This document shows, one piece after another, positions 48,771-57,568 of a stretch of DNA of 64,000 nucleotides. Origin of the DNA: Fibrobacter sp. UWB4 (GTDB lineage: Bacteria > Fibrobacterota > Fibrobacteria > Fibrobacterales > Fibrobacteraceae); the NCBI RefSeq assembly GCF_002210345.1, contig NZ_MWQI01000009.1, forward strand, positions 62,001 to 126,000, given 5' to 3'. The position numbers were made by a program, and so were the translations under genes. Positions within the stretch are counted from its first letter, which is position 1. Every line of letters starts with the position of its first letter. The notes under the pieces are model-generated. The model did no database searches, was not told the origin of the DNA, and worked only from the letters and a program-made list of their open reading frames with translations.

Positions 48771-49657
48771 TGACGTGCTTTTACGATCGCCTTGAACAGC
48801 GTATTGCGAAGTGCGGTAACCCGGTGTGCATGGGCATGGACCCTGTGCTCAAGCTCATTCCGCTCGAAGGCACTCCCGAAGACCGCATCAAGCGCTTCTA
48901 TTCCGACATTTTGGAATGCTGCCTCAAGCGTAACGTGCAGCCGGCCGTCGTAAAGCCGAACAGCGCTTATTACGAATGCGTGAGTGTGCAAGCGATGCTT
49001 GTGTTGCAGCAGCTCATTGCCGATTACAGAAGTGCTGGCATCCCGGTTATCTTGGATGCAAAGCGCGGTGACATTGGTAAGTCCAGTGCCGCCTACGCAA
49101 ACGCCGCTTATGATGTTTACCGTGCAGACGCCGTGACCGTCTCTCCGTGGATGGGTGCCGATTCCGTCGGTCCGTTCATTCGCGAAGATAGCGAAAACGG
49201 TGCCTACGTGCTCCTCCGCACAAGCAACAAGGGTGCTCACGACTTCCAGGATTTGCCTGTTACTCGCAGTGACGATCCGCGCGACGTTGCCGAAGCGTTC
49301 TATTCCGTAGCGGACAAGATTATGGAATGGGATGCTGACAAGGGTTACCTCGGTGCCGTTGTCGGTGCAACCCACCCGGAAGAACTTGAGAAGATTACGG
49401 CTTACACCGTTGCTCACAAACACGAAATCCCGTTCCTCATTCCGGGCGTGTCCATTCCGGGCGTACCGGGCGGTCAGGGCGGCGATGCTAAGACTGTTCT
49501 CAAGGCTATCCAAAACGGTGGCGGCAAGCGCAAGTTCCACGTACTCAACTCGAGCAGTGGCCTGAACTTTGCTTGGCAGCGTAACGATACGCCGGCAAAT
49601 TACGCGAACGATTGCGTCGATGCACTTGAAAAGCTCGCAGAGGCTTGCCTGCTTTAA
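48770..49657 (+). CDS. pyrF: Orotidine 5'-phosphate decarboxylase (type 2)
   Basis: A 295-residue enzyme that makes UMP from orotidylate, the last step of pyrimidine synthesis. It has the longer type 2 form. The catalytic charge network is in V-I-L-D-A-K-R-G-D-I-G near residues 94-104. Other conserved parts are C-M-G-M-D-P near the start, V-K-P-N-S-A-Y-Y-E near 63-71 and I-P-G-V-S near 224. The ATG shares its A with the stop of the methyltransferase gene (TAATG). It is the last gene of the ispA-dxs-methyltransferase-pyrF operon and is followed by a dispersed repeat. Confidence 0.95.
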   Translation: MTCFYDRLEQRIAKCGNPVCMGMDPVLKLIPLEGTPEDRIKRFYSDILECCLKRNVQPAVVKPNSAYYECVSVQAMLVLQQLIADYRSAGIPVILDAKRGDIGKSSAAYANAAYDVYRADAVTVSPWMGADSVGPFIREDSENGAYVLLRTSNKGAHDFQDLPVTRSDDPRDVAEAFYSVADKIMEWDADKGYLGAVVGATHPEELEKITAYTVAHKHEIPFLIPGVSIPGVPGGQGGDAKTVLKAIQNGGGKRKFHVLNSSSGLNFAWQRNDTPANYANDCVDALEKLAEACLL

Positions 49658-49667
49658 TTCTTCTAAG

Positions 49668-49766
49668 ACGTCATCCTGACCCTGGAGCGTAGCGATAGGG
49701 GAAGGATCCAGGGCTTTACTTGATGGATTCTTCGACTACGTGCTTCGCACTTCGCTCAGAATGACG
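49668..49766. repeat. Inverted pair of GTCATCCTGA/TCAGAATGAC repeats
   Basis: GTCATCCTGACCC...GAAGGATCC (49669-49712) faces GGATTCTTCG...CGCTCAGAATGACG (49724-49766). The two arms are partly complementary and could form a long hairpin acting as a terminator-like structure between pyrF and the next gene. Confidence 0.7.
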
Positions 49767-49779
49767 TGATGAGATGTTT

Positions 49780-50607
49780 ATGCGTTATATCCTTAGCTTC
49801 ATAGTTGCCGTTGCGGTGATCGCGCTTGCGTTCCATTACGCGAAGCCGCTTCCTGGCACGAACTTTGATGAATCCTTCTTGCCGAAGGCTTCGTCTGTTC
49901 GCTATGTAGCTGCAGGGCATGATGCATCGGTAGCGGGACTCTTCTGGATCAAGGGTCTCACCGAACTCGGTGAAAGCTACCTCACCGGCAGGGAATATGC
50001 GTATCTTGGTCATGTCGCCGAACTCTCGACGAGCCTCGATTCGCTATTCTACACGCCGTATTATTTTGTCGGTGGCGTGACGCCCGTAGATGCTCCCGAT
50101 ACTTCGGACTTCTCGGTACTCCGCCGTGCGACTCGCGTTTATCCCGAGAACTGGCGCCTTTCGCTTTACTATGCACTCCGCCTTGCTCGTGGCCCGTTCC
50201 CCAACAAGACCGAAGCCGCTAACGTGATGCGCAAGTATTTCGATAGCCCGGATACGACGATTCCTGATCACATCCGCACGATTTACCGCAGCTTTGAACT
50301 TGACTCCATGCAGACCGAGACTGCGCTTGAAACCATCCTGAACGACGTGATGCAGCCGCGTTTCAAGAAATTCCGTGCAAGCTTTTATGCGAAAATCCTC
50401 AAGCTTCTCGGTTACAAGGGCTTGATTGCCGATTACGACAAGGACGAGAATTACCAGAAAGTCAAATATCTTGTTGATGGTATGCTTGAGGGACGCATCC
50501 CGCCGGTTGTCGTTTACAACCGCCTCCTCGCCATGAAAAAAGTCGAAGAACCTGCTGATACAACTAAAGTAAGTGCCGCAGATTCTACAGCTACTGCGGC
50601 ACATTAA
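49780..50607 (+). CDS. Membrane-anchored periplasmic protein of unknown function
   Basis: About 275 residues with one N-terminal membrane segment or signal anchor (I-L-S-F-I-V-A-V-A-V-I-A-L-A-F). The rest has TPR-like helices, for example R-V-Y-P-E-N-W-R-L-S-L-Y-Y-A-L-R-L-A, and a conserved-looking G-H-D-A-S-V-A-G-L-F-W-I-K-G-L near residues 46-60. That block resembles a group of TPR-type proteins in other Gram-negatives that have A-D-Y-Y-W-I. An ATG at 49774 is also possible; both lie just after a dispersed repeat, and neither has a strong ribosome site. Function unknown. Confidence 0.65.
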   Translation: MRYILSFIVAVAVIALAFHYAKPLPGTNFDESFLPKASSVRYVAAGHDASVAGLFWIKGLTELGESYLTGREYAYLGHVAELSTSLDSLFYTPYYFVGGVTPVDAPDTSDFSVLRRATRVYPENWRLSLYYALRLARGPFPNKTEAANVMRKYFDSPDTTIPDHIRTIYRSFELDSMQTETALETILNDVMQPRFKKFRASFYAKILKLLGYKGLIADYDKDENYQKVKYLVDGMLEGRIPPVVVYNRLLAMKKVEEPADTTKVSAADSTATAAH

Positions 50608-50655
50608 TGCTCGCTTTATTGTCACCCTGAGCAAAGCGAAGACAACTCAGAAGGC

Positions 50656-50713
50656 GAGAGTTGCGACAACGCTTGCGTTGTCATAACCGAGCCAAGGAGT
50701 TGGGGCTTTAGCC
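50656..50713. repeat. GTTGCGAC...CATAACCGAG...GAGTTGGGGC hairpin repeat, copy 2
   Basis: Shares its framework words with 19519-19602. Here the first variable part is a perfect inverted repeat (GACAACGC-TT-GCGTTGTC, 50665-50682 with its flanks), and the end GGGGCTTTAGCCC is a second small stem. It sits between convergent genes, preceded by a GTCACCCTGAGC element (50622-50645). Confidence 0.65.
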
Positions 50714-50746
50714 CAATCCAGTCAAATCTCGTAATATAATTTCGAA

Positions 50747-51523
50747 TTATTCTGCGCAGCGTTTAGTGTTGTTGGGCAGTCCCATCAGCTCGAATGCTGT
50801 TTTGCAGCGGTCGAGTAGCTTGCGTGATTCCGAGGGGCTGGACTTGCTTAAGTATTTGCCGCGGTGGTAGAGAATGTTTGCGGTTGTATAGGGCGTATTC
50901 GACTTGACTGATTCGGATTCCGCCTTGCGGTAGATCTTGTCTGCATCGCCCAGGTTCAGCATGTCGGTCAGGCGGGCGTCGGTCCAGTAGTAGATTCCCG
51001 TGTCGTCATCGAGGCGCTTATCAACCATCTTGAGGGCCTGTTTGGCCTTCTTTTCGTTGCGCACACCTGCGTAAGCGATTGCGCATTCCGAATAGAAAGA
51101 TCCTTGCAACTCGTCGGCGAGTTTGTCCAGTTCATCTTCGTTAACGCTCTCGCAAAGCGAAACCGCTTCGCTGTACTTTTCGCTTGCATTTTTCAAGGCT
51201 GTCTTTGCCTTGACGAGCATGATTTTTGTCGAACGGTCCAATCCTTCGGCTTGTACGTAATTCAGTAATGAATCTGCAAGCTCGAAGTCCAGGCTCATGG
51301 TGCGGACTTGGCCCATGGCGATGAATATGCGACCTTCGGATCGTACGTCCGCTTCTTTGCGGCTTGCAACAAGGGCTCTTTCCAGCTGCGAGTACCCTTT
51401 GGCGAATTTGCCTGCCTTAAACGACTTCTGTGCGCGGGCGGCGAGCGTTGCCGATTCTGAGGCAAATGCAGAAATCCCGCTAAGCGCTATGCAAAGGGCG
51501 ATTTTCAGAGATCTCGTTACCAT
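50747..51523 (-). CDS. Periplasmic TPR-like protein downstream of the MCE gene
   Basis: A 258-residue protein with a signal peptide (about residues 1-22, ending S-A-F-A-S). The mature part is helical and repeat-like: A-R-A-Q-K-S-F-K-A-G-K-F-A-K-G-Y-S-Q near the start and later paired-helix units with Ala/Gly spacing, so a TPR scaffold is likely. Its start overlaps the end of the MCE gene by 7 nt, which indicates co-translation. A function in lipid transport or envelope upkeep is inferred from this pairing only. Confidence 0.75.
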   Translation of the reverse strand: MVTRSLKIALCIALSGISAFASESATLAARAQKSFKAGKFAKGYSQLERALVASRKEADVRSEGRIFIAMGQVRTMSLDFELADSLLNYVQAEGLDRSTKIMLVKAKTALKNASEKYSEAVSLCESVNEDELDKLADELQGSFYSECAIAYAGVRNEKKAKQALKMVDKRLDDDTGIYYWTDARLTDMLNLGDADKIYRKAESESVKSNTPYTTANILYHRGKYLSKSSPSESRKLLDRCKTAFELMGLPNNTKRCAE

Positions 51524-52527
51524 AGCGTCTCCACGACAAAGGGAACGGAATCATGCTTTGGAATATTGCTTCTGAAAAGCCACATTTTGGACATGCCGTT
51601 AATCAAGTCGTCGGCACTCTGCAATGTGTTTTCTGTTGTGTTCATGAAGTCTTGAAGGCCGGTCGTGACTGTGCCGAAATCGGTGACAAGGTTATCGACT
51701 CGTCCGACGGTAGAATCCATGGAGTTCAAGAGCGAGGTGACCTGGCCAGGCAGCGGCTTGAAGTCTTCGAGCAAATTGCCTACGTTGTTTGTGACTTCGT
51801 TTGCACGGCTGATGAGCGTCGGAACGTCGGTCTTCATCGTATCAAGCAGGAATGATGTCTTCTTCAGCACATTCTTGCCGAGGTACGTGATTTCGTCAAG
51901 TCGGTAAAGCTGGCGGTTCAGGTTGTCGTATAGGGCGCGGGACCCGAACAATGCACCCATGGTTGTGCCTGTATCAAGAGCCATTGTCACGAGTTCGTCG
52001 GCGGCGTCCACGAGGCGGTTCACGCGGCCCAAAAGTTCGTTTGCCGTTTCAATGACGGTTTCGATATCCTGGGCCTTGCCTGCCGATAGGGTATCTCTGT
52101 CTTCTAGTACGCGGCCTTTATTTTTCTTGATGTCGATATTGATGACACGGGCCGAAATCAGGTTCTGGTCTCGGATGGCAAAAGCTTTCGCGCTGTCGGT
52201 GATGAGTTTCTGGTATTTCTTCTCGATGGTGAATTCCATGAGTGCGCTATCGGATATGGCTCCCGTAGCATCCTGTTTGATAGACACATTGGTTACGCGC
52301 CCGACATCGACACCGCTAATTTGTACGTTCGTTCCTTTTTTAAGGCCCAGCGCCTTTTCGAATGTACTGTAAAGCTTGTATTCTTCCTTGATGATGCCGT
52401 TGGTTTTGTCGTAAAGGTAGTGGTAAAGCACTAGCGAAAAAATCATGATGGCGACAGTGCTAATAACGCCGACCAAAAGGCCGGACATCTCCATCCAGTT
52501 AATCTGTTTTATCTTTTGAAATGCCAT
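51517..52527 (-). CDS. MlaD/MCE family lipid-transport protein
   Basis: A 336-residue protein with one N-terminal membrane segment (about residues 15-37) and an MCE domain (about 40-120) with L-G-L-K-K-G-T-N-V-Q-I-S-G-V-D-V-G-R-V and later R-D-Q-N-L-I-S-A-R-V. The C-terminal 200 residues are helical, with several S/N-x3-L heptad-like repeats, as in other MCE proteins that form a tube or ring. MCE proteins move phospholipids between membranes together with an MlaE permease and MlaF ATPase; neither is in this window. A TATATTTC box ending 9 nt before the ATG leaves only a very short leader. Confidence 0.9.
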   Translation of the reverse strand: MAFQKIKQINWMEMSGLLVGVISTVAIMIFSLVLYHYLYDKTNGIIKEEYKLYSTFEKALGLKKGTNVQISGVDVGRVTNVSIKQDATGAISDSALMEFTIEKKYQKLITDSAKAFAIRDQNLISARVINIDIKKNKGRVLEDRDTLSAGKAQDIETVIETANELLGRVNRLVDAADELVTMALDTGTTMGALFGSRALYDNLNRQLYRLDEITYLGKNVLKKTSFLLDTMKTDVPTLISRANEVTNNVGNLLEDFKPLPGQVTSLLNSMDSTVGRVDNLVTDFGTVTTGLQDFMNTTENTLQSADDLINGMSKMWLFRSNIPKHDSVPFVVETLW

Positions 52528-52593
52528 TGCTTTCGTGAAATATAAATAGATTATATTGTCAAATTGAATTTAATTGTTTTTTTTCGAGGAAAT

Positions 52594-53877
52594 ATGGATT
52601 TTTTTGAATTTTTGAATACTGCCGTGACGCCGTACCATACTGTAGACGCTTTGAAGTCGTTTTTTAAGGCTAATTCTTTTACAGAAGCCGGGCTGGTCGC
52701 AAATTTTGAACCCGCAAGGGCCTATTTCGTGTGCCGAGGGGCTTCTATCATTGCGTTTCGTACGCCGAAGGTGTGGGGTGAATCGTCTCGATTTAGGATT
52801 GCGCTTGCGCATACGGACTTCCCTGCGCTCAGGATCTCGCCGAATCCGGATGGCGTAAATGCGGGCGTGTGTACGCTCCATACGGAGGTCTACGGTTCTC
52901 CGCTTTTCACGAGCTGGCTTGACCGCGACCTTGGCTATGCGGGGATGCTTGCGTACGTGGATGCTGGCAGCTCGACGCTCAAGACGAAACTGTTCCGCGG
53001 GGAAAAGCTTTTCAGGATTCCGCAGTTGGCGGTTCACCTGAACCGTGGCGTGAATCAGGATGGCCTTAAGGTTAATCCGCAAGTTGATTTTAATGCGCTG
53101 TGGGCGGGCGCTCCGGAAAGTAACTCTTCTGAAAAACGCAAGAACTTGTTTGTAGCATCGCTTGAAAAGGAACTCCCTGCGGGAGCACGGCTGATTGACT
53201 TTGACGTGCAGCTGTTTGATGCGCAGCCTGCAAATCGCGGTGGCTTTAATGACGAATGGGTTTATTCGGGCAGGCTCGACAACTTGAGCAGCTGCCATGC
53301 CATTGCCGAAGCTATTGTGGGTGCGAAGCCGGCCGAAAACGATTGCCTTGTCGCCTGTTTCTTCAATAACGAAGAGGTTGGCTCTACCACTCGCGAAGGT
53401 GCCGCCGGCAACTTCTTGAAGTGCGTGTTGGATTCTTTGACTTCGCTCCGCTCCGCTCAGAATGACGAGTCGCACTCGTCTCTCGCCTCTCGTCTCTCGT
53501 CTAGTATCGCTCTCTCCATCGACATGGCACATGCCGAGCACCCAAACCACACGGAAAAACACGAGCCGAATCACGCGCCGCTGTTGGGCAAGGGCGTTGT
53601 ACTTAAGACAAACTCACAAAAACGCTACGCAAGCGATTTGATGAGTTCAGCGCAACTTCGCCTGCTTTGTGAGCATGCGGGAATCCCGCTTCAGGTGTTC
53701 ATCATGCGAAACGACATGCCATGCGGCAGTACAGTCGGTCCGACGGTTTCTGCAAGTCTCGGAATCCCGACGGTCGATATCGGCGAACCTATGCTCAGCA
53801 TGCACAGCATTCGCGAGATGATGGCCGCAAACGACCATGCTGACATGATTAAGCTTGTGGAAACTCTTTACCGCTAA
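52594..53877 (+). CDS. M18 family aminopeptidase with repeat-derived insertion
   Basis: A 427-residue cytoplasmic zinc aminopeptidase of family M18, which removes N-terminal, often acidic, residues from peptides. Metal and catalytic motifs are A-H-T-D-F-P-A near residue 74, G-R-L-D-N-L-S-S-C near 228, N-N-E-E-V-G-S-T-T near 258, the S-I-D-M-A-H-A-x-H-P-N block near 307, and M-L-S-M-H-S-I-R-E near the C-terminus. Between the E-E-V-G-S and D-M-A-H-A blocks about 20 residues (T-S-L-R-S-A-Q-N-D-E, then S-S-L-A-S-R-L-S-S-S) are encoded by a dispersed repeat (53438-53508). The frame is kept. The ATG at 52594 is chosen for its CGAGGA site. The 3' end overlaps the convergent acyltransferase gene by 29 nt. 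Confidence 0.92.
   Translation: MDFFEFLNTAVTPYHTVDALKSFFKANSFTEAGLVANFEPARAYFVCRGASIIAFRTPKVWGESSRFRIALAHTDFPALRISPNPDGVNAGVCTLHTEVYGSPLFTSWLDRDLGYAGMLAYVDAGSSTLKTKLFRGEKLFRIPQLAVHLNRGVNQDGLKVNPQVDFNALWAGAPESNSSEKRKNLFVASLEKELPAGARLIDFDVQLFDAQPANRGGFNDEWVYSGRLDNLSSCHAIAEAIVGAKPAENDCLVACFFNNEEVGSTTREGAAGNFLKCVLDSLTSLRSAQNDESHSSLASRLSSSIALSIDMAHAEHPNHTEKHEPNHAPLLGKGVVLKTNSQKRYASDLMSSAQLRLLCEHAGIPLQVFIMRNDMPCGSTVGPTVSASLGIPTVDIGEPMLSMHSIREMMAANDHADMIKLVETLYR
53438..53508. repeat. Dispersed repeat inside the M18 aminopeptidase gene
   Basis: CTTCGCTCCGCTCAGAATGACG followed by a CTCTCGCCTCTCGTCTCTCGTC tract. The same two units, in the opposite orientation, lie in the gene at 61866. The first unit matches the intergenic repeats at 39200 and 49740. 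Confidence 0.8.
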
Positions 53878-54934
53878 CTTTTCTGCGGTAGAACCCCGCT
53901 AATGGCTGGTTTACAATGGCGCTTAGCGGGGAATACTTTATGGCTAGGTAAATGACTGCGATCAGCGCTACAGAGAACAAAGTCAACGCGCTGGTGAACA
54001 GAGTGTATTTCAGGTCGTTTGCGGGCAGCTTGCTAACGCTTGCCCACCATTCTGGACAGATCTTGACCCTAAAGATGGGGAATGCAAGTATCTGGTGGAA
54101 TGCCAGGAGTGCGAGATTCATCTCGACCGGTTTTGCCAAAATCGGATTTGTGATTCCTCGGCAGATGAGAATAAATCCTAAAGAACCGATAATTGCGTTT
54201 GGAAGCGTGATGTAATACGGAATGTACACGCGATGGAACATTTCGAGATGCCTGTGGCTTAACCCGTAACTGTACTGGCTGATAAAGTAAGTCGCTGTCA
54301 TTAACGCGACTCCTATGATCAGTGCCCGCAGCCGCACCTTTGTCAAGAAATTATACAGCCCTGAAAGTTTCTGGTGGCGGAACGCAAATCCTAGGTATGT
54401 GAAAACCGTTCCGAAAAGTGCAGCGTCAAAATTCCAGACTAAAGGGACATTGTGAAACTGGTTGAATAAAATCCCGACGCCAAGAAGCAAAAGCGACAAG
54501 ACTCCCATGATTGCAAGCTTGCCTTTGGCTAGGTGGTGAAAACCGAAAAGTATGATATCCGTGAAAAACAATGCCGGCAAGAACCAGATGGCGAACAATC
54601 GAATTTGATTGATGACATTTGCGATGCCGATAAGCAAAAAATGGTCCGGGATGGGGTTGTTCAGAAACCATTTGACGAACAGATCCGCTAGGACGCACAA
54701 AATTCCAAGTCCGAACATCGGGATGATGTAACGCCTAAGCTTTGTCGTGAGAAAATCGCCAAATTTCTGATTTTCAATCCTCAGCGTCATTCCGTTCAGG
54801 ATAAAGAACACCGGCAGGTGGAACGCGAATGCAAACGCGACAAAGTTACTTTCTTTGGTCCCATGCGCGAATACGACCAAGATCATGGCTAAAAATTTTG
54901 CGACATCGATGTATTCAATTCTTTTGGGCTTCAT
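53849..54934 (-). CDS. Membrane acyltransferase (acyltransferase 3 family)
   Basis: A 361-residue integral membrane protein with about ten hydrophobic segments. The start M-K-P-K-R-I-E-Y-I-D-V-A-K-F-L-A-M is typical of acyltransferase family 3, and the conserved histidine lies in V-V-F-A-H-G near residue 24; R/K-rich loops and F-H-L-P-V-F-F-I-L-N-G also fit. Such enzymes add acetyl or other acyl groups to surface sugars. The frame is open upstream to 55051, but the extra part is not membrane-like and overlaps the AT-rich region, so the ATG at 54934 is preferred. It is convergent with the aminopeptidase gene and overlaps it by 29 nt. The acceptor is unknown; the nearby glycan operon is a candidate source. 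Confidence 0.85.
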   Translation of the reverse strand: MKPKRIEYIDVAKFLAMILVVFAHGTKESNFVAFAFAFHLPVFFILNGMTLRIENQKFGDFLTTKLRRYIIPMFGLGILCVLADLFVKWFLNNPIPDHFLLIGIANVINQIRLFAIWFLPALFFTDIILFGFHHLAKGKLAIMGVLSLLLLGVGILFNQFHNVPLVWNFDAALFGTVFTYLGFAFRHQKLSGLYNFLTKVRLRALIIGVALMTATYFISQYSYGLSHRHLEMFHRVYIPYYITLPNAIIGSLGFILICRGITNPILAKPVEMNLALLAFHQILAFPIFRVKICPEWWASVSKLPANDLKYTLFTSALTLFSVALIAVIYLAIKYSPLSAIVNQPLAGFYRRKVSGKEFPQA

Positions 54935-55438
54935 GGCGGATCTTTGTAGAGGTAACTTGTGAAAATATAGACTTTTCCCGAGAAATGCATGAATCCGTTT
55001 GATTGTTTCCGCGTATATCAACGGAAATGCCAAGACGGAATGTCCTGGCATTGAGTGTGGAGTTTGTAAGTTGCTGATCTTTCAAATCAATGTCCTGGGA
55101 CATTTTTGATAGAATTTAAAGACTTGGTTGTTTTTGCCTCTTTTGATGCAAAAGTCTGAATGTTTTCATGTTGTTTTGCTGTGTTTATAAATTTAATAAC
55201 AAATTATCTTAAATGCTTTAATTATTTGTGTAAAATGATACTTTACGTGTAAGAACTTGTTTGTGATTGTTGCTTGATTTATATGTAAATAAAAATAAAC
55301 ATGAGCGAGGGAGGTACTCTAAAAAATTGAGCCTGAATAATTAAGATCTTGCTCTGTTGATTGATGAAAGTACTGTATTGCAGCCTTTCAAATGCGACTT
55401 AGAAACTTTGTTTTAGAACAATTGTTATTATTGCACCC
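54935..55438. other. AT-rich intergenic region with paired AATGTCCTGG sites
   Basis: About 500 bp without a supported gene, visibly richer in A/T than its surroundings, especially 55105-55438. It holds two copies of AATGTCCTGG exactly 50 nt apart (55039-55048 and 55089-55098). The second is part of a palindrome ATGTCC-TG-GGACAT (55090-55103) and the first is part of AATGCCA/TGGCATT (55026-55052). These could be operator sites for the acyltransferase gene to the left, or for the GtrA operon to the right. Confidence 0.5.
55426..55433 (+). promoter_or_regulatory. TATTATTG promoter box, predicted leaderless start
   Basis: TATTATTG ends 5 nt before the ATG at 55439 of the GtrA gene, with no Shine-Dalgarno in between. 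It would drive the four-gene glycan operon. Confidence 0.45.
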
Positions 55439-55891
55439 ATGCAAAACGAAACATTTATTGAACAACTCTGGAAAAAAATGCCGCGTTCGTCCTTGATTGG
55501 ACAGTTCGTGCGATACTTGGTGACGGGCGGGTTTGCCTTTGTGGTCGATTTCTTGCTATATGCTTTTTGCCTTTACGAGCTGAATTGGCATTACTTGGTC
55601 GCAAATTTGGTTGGACTGGTTGCTGGGCTTGTCATCAATTACGTCATGAGCGTGGCTTGGGTCTTTTCGGAATGCAAACGTGTTCTTGAAGACCGAAAAA
55701 CTGTTGAATTTGGTGTATTTGCGATAGTTGGAATTATTGGAGTTGGAATCAATGAATTGCTGATGCTCTTGATGGTGGGGATGCTGGATGCAAATGAGAT
55801 GAAATCGAAAATTGTAGCAGCCATCTTGGTTTTGGTGTGGAATTTTGGAGCCCGAAAGATGGTGCTTTTCCGAGAACGGAAAGCCGTTTAA
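55439..55891 (+). CDS. GtrA family membrane protein
   Basis: A 150-residue integral membrane protein with four predicted transmembrane segments (near residues 20-40, 45-65, 85-105 and 120-138). It matches the GtrA family (Q-F-V-R-Y-L-V-T-G-G-F-A-F-V-V-D near the N-terminus; N-Y-V-M-S-V-A-W-V-F near residue 67; F-G-A-R-K-M-V-L-F-R at the end). GtrA proteins are thought to flip lipid-linked sugars (such as undecaprenyl-phosphate-glucose) across the inner membrane for glycan decoration. It is first in an operon with an FAD oxidoreductase and two GT-C-like transferases, which use such lipid-linked sugars. Confidence 0.92.
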   Translation: MQNETFIEQLWKKMPRSSLIGQFVRYLVTGGFAFVVDFLLYAFCLYELNWHYLVANLVGLVAGLVINYVMSVAWVFSECKRVLEDRKTVEFGVFAIVGIIGVGINELLMLLMVGMLDANEMKSKIVAAILVLVWNFGARKMVLFRERKAV

Positions 55892-55921
55892 AAGTTTTAG
55901 GATTGTAGGAAGGATAAAATA

Positions 55922-57568
55922 ATGACAGAACGTAATTTTACGAAAATTGCTGTAATTGCTGGTGCTGGCCCTGCGGGTTTGACTGCGGCGCTTGAACTTT
56001 TGCGTACGACAGATGTAAAACCTGTGATTTTTGAAGCGGAAGATGTTGTTGGCGGTATTTCGCGGACGGCGCGTTACAACGGCAACCGTATGGATATTGG
56101 TGGCCACCGCTTTTTTAGCAAGAGCGATACAGTAATGGACTGGTGGCAGGGGATTCTCCCGCTGCAAGGATCTGCGAGCAAGGATGATATAGCGATTGGT
56201 CGTTCGGTTCCGCTTGTAGAGGGTGGCCCTGATCCTGAGCAGACGGACTACGTGATGCTTTGCCGCAGCCGCCTTTCCCGAATTCTTTTCTTGCGCAAGT
56301 TGTTTGATTATCCGGTAAGCCTGAATGGCGACACGATCCGCAATCTCGGACTCTGGCGCATGATGAAAATCGGCCTCAGCTACCTCAAGGTGCAGCTACT
56401 GCCTGCGCGCAAAGAAAAAAGTCTCGAAGATTTTATGATCAACCGCTTTGGCGTGGAACTTTACCGCACGTTCTTCCGCGACTATACCGAGAAGGTGTGG
56501 GGCGTACCGTGCAGCAAGATTAGCCCGGACTGGGGCGGTCAGCGCATCAAGGGCCTTTCGATTACGAAGACTGTAATTCATGCGGTGAAGCAGATTTTTG
56601 CAGGCAAGAAAAAGGCCGAATCTGGGGATGCCAACGGTGCCGATATACGCCAGAAGGATACGGAGACTAGCCTCATCGGTCAGTTTCTTTACCCGAAATT
56701 TGGCCCGGGACAGCTTTGGGAAACGGTCGCCGAAAAGGTCCTGGAACTCGGTGGCGAAATCCGCATGAACTCCAAAGTCGTAGGCGTGAATCGCGATGCC
56801 CAGGGCAAGACTGTTGAAAGCGTCGTTGTCGAAAGCCGTAACGCAGGTGGCGATATCGTGACGGAATCCGTTCCTTGCGATTATTTCCTCTCGACCATGC
56901 CGGTGAAGGAACTTGTTGCCGCAATGGACAGCGAAAAGAATCCTGTGCCTGCGGAAGTTCGCCGCGTTTCCGATGGCCTGGTGTACCGTGATTTTATTAC
57001 TGTCGGCCTGCTTCTGGATAAGCTTGAAATCAAGAATCCGGCGAAGCCTGGCACACCTGAAAGCAAGCTCAAGTTCGTTGCCGACAACTGGATTTACGTG
57101 CAGGAATCCGACGTGAAGCTTGGCCGCATCCAGATTTTCAACAACTGGAGCCCGTACCTGGTCGCAGACCCCGAAAAGGTCTGGATTGGCCTTGAATATT
57201 TTGCGACCGAAGGTGATGAAATGTGGCGCATGCCCGATGCAGACTTCATCAAGTTCGCCATTGCGGAACTGGATAAGATTGACGTTGCAAAACCTGAATC
57301 TGTGCGCGATTCTGTTGTATTTCACATCAAGAAGGCTTACCCCGCTTACTTTGGGACTTACGGTGAATTCGGCAAGGTGCGTGACTACGTGGACCCGATC
57401 GAAAACTTGTTCCTCATGGGGCGCAATGGCATGCACAAGTACAACAACATGGACCATAGCATGCTTGCCGCCATGGAAGTTGTGAAATGCATTCGTGAGA
57501 ATAGTACCGACAAGACTGCCCTTTGGAATGTGAACAGCGAAGAAGAATACCACGAAGGTAAAAAGTAA
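55922..57568 (+). CDS. NAD(P)/FAD-dependent oxidoreductase, amine-oxidase-like
   Basis: A 548-residue flavoprotein with an N-terminal Rossmann fold ([14 protein letters not shown], residues about 14-27), a glutamate after the second strand, and the G-G-H-R-F-F-S-K loop near residues 60-67. A C-terminal [16 protein letters not shown] block fits the second FAD-contacting part. The family resembles protoporphyrinogen oxidase and UDP-galactopyranose mutase proteins and often sits next to glycosyltransferase and GtrA genes. The substrate is not known; a sugar-nucleotide or lipid-linked sugar modification is a guess from context. It starts 30 nt after gtrA with an AGGA site; the next gene shares one base with its stop. 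Confidence 0.85.
   Translation: MTERNFTKIAVIAGAGPAGLTAALELLRTTDVKPVIFEAEDVVGGISRTARYNGNRMDIGGHRFFSKSDTVMDWWQGILPLQGSASKDDIAIGRSVPLVEGGPDPEQTDYVMLCRSRLSRILFLRKLFDYPVSLNGDTIRNLGLWRMMKIGLSYLKVQLLPARKEKSLEDFMINRFGVELYRTFFRDYTEKVWGVPCSKISPDWGGQRIKGLSITKTVIHAVKQIFAGKKKAESGDANGADIRQKDTETSLIGQFLYPKFGPGQLWETVAEKVLELGGEIRMNSKVVGVNRDAQGKTVESVVVESRNAGGDIVTESVPCDYFLSTMPVKELVAAMDSEKNPVPAEVRRVSDGLVYRDFITVGLLLDKLEIKNPAKPGTPESKLKFVADNWIYVQESDVKLGRIQIFNNWSPYLVADPEKVWIGLEYFATEGDEMWRMPDADFIKFAIAELDKIDVAKPESVRDSVVFHIKKAYPAYFGTYGEFGKVRDYVDPIENLFLMGRNGMHKYNNMDHSMLAAMEVVKCIRENSTDKTALWNVNSEEEYHEGKK

Noticed and set aside
54915-55103. 62-codon minus-strand frame upstream of the acyltransferase
   Set aside because: No ribosome site, no recognised domain, and it overlaps the acyltransferase start and the paired AATGTCCTGG sites.
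55105-55438. AT-rich stretch as a replication origin or attachment site
   Set aside because: No DnaA-box cluster, no tRNA end and no flanking direct repeats were seen; it is more likely an ordinary promoter region.
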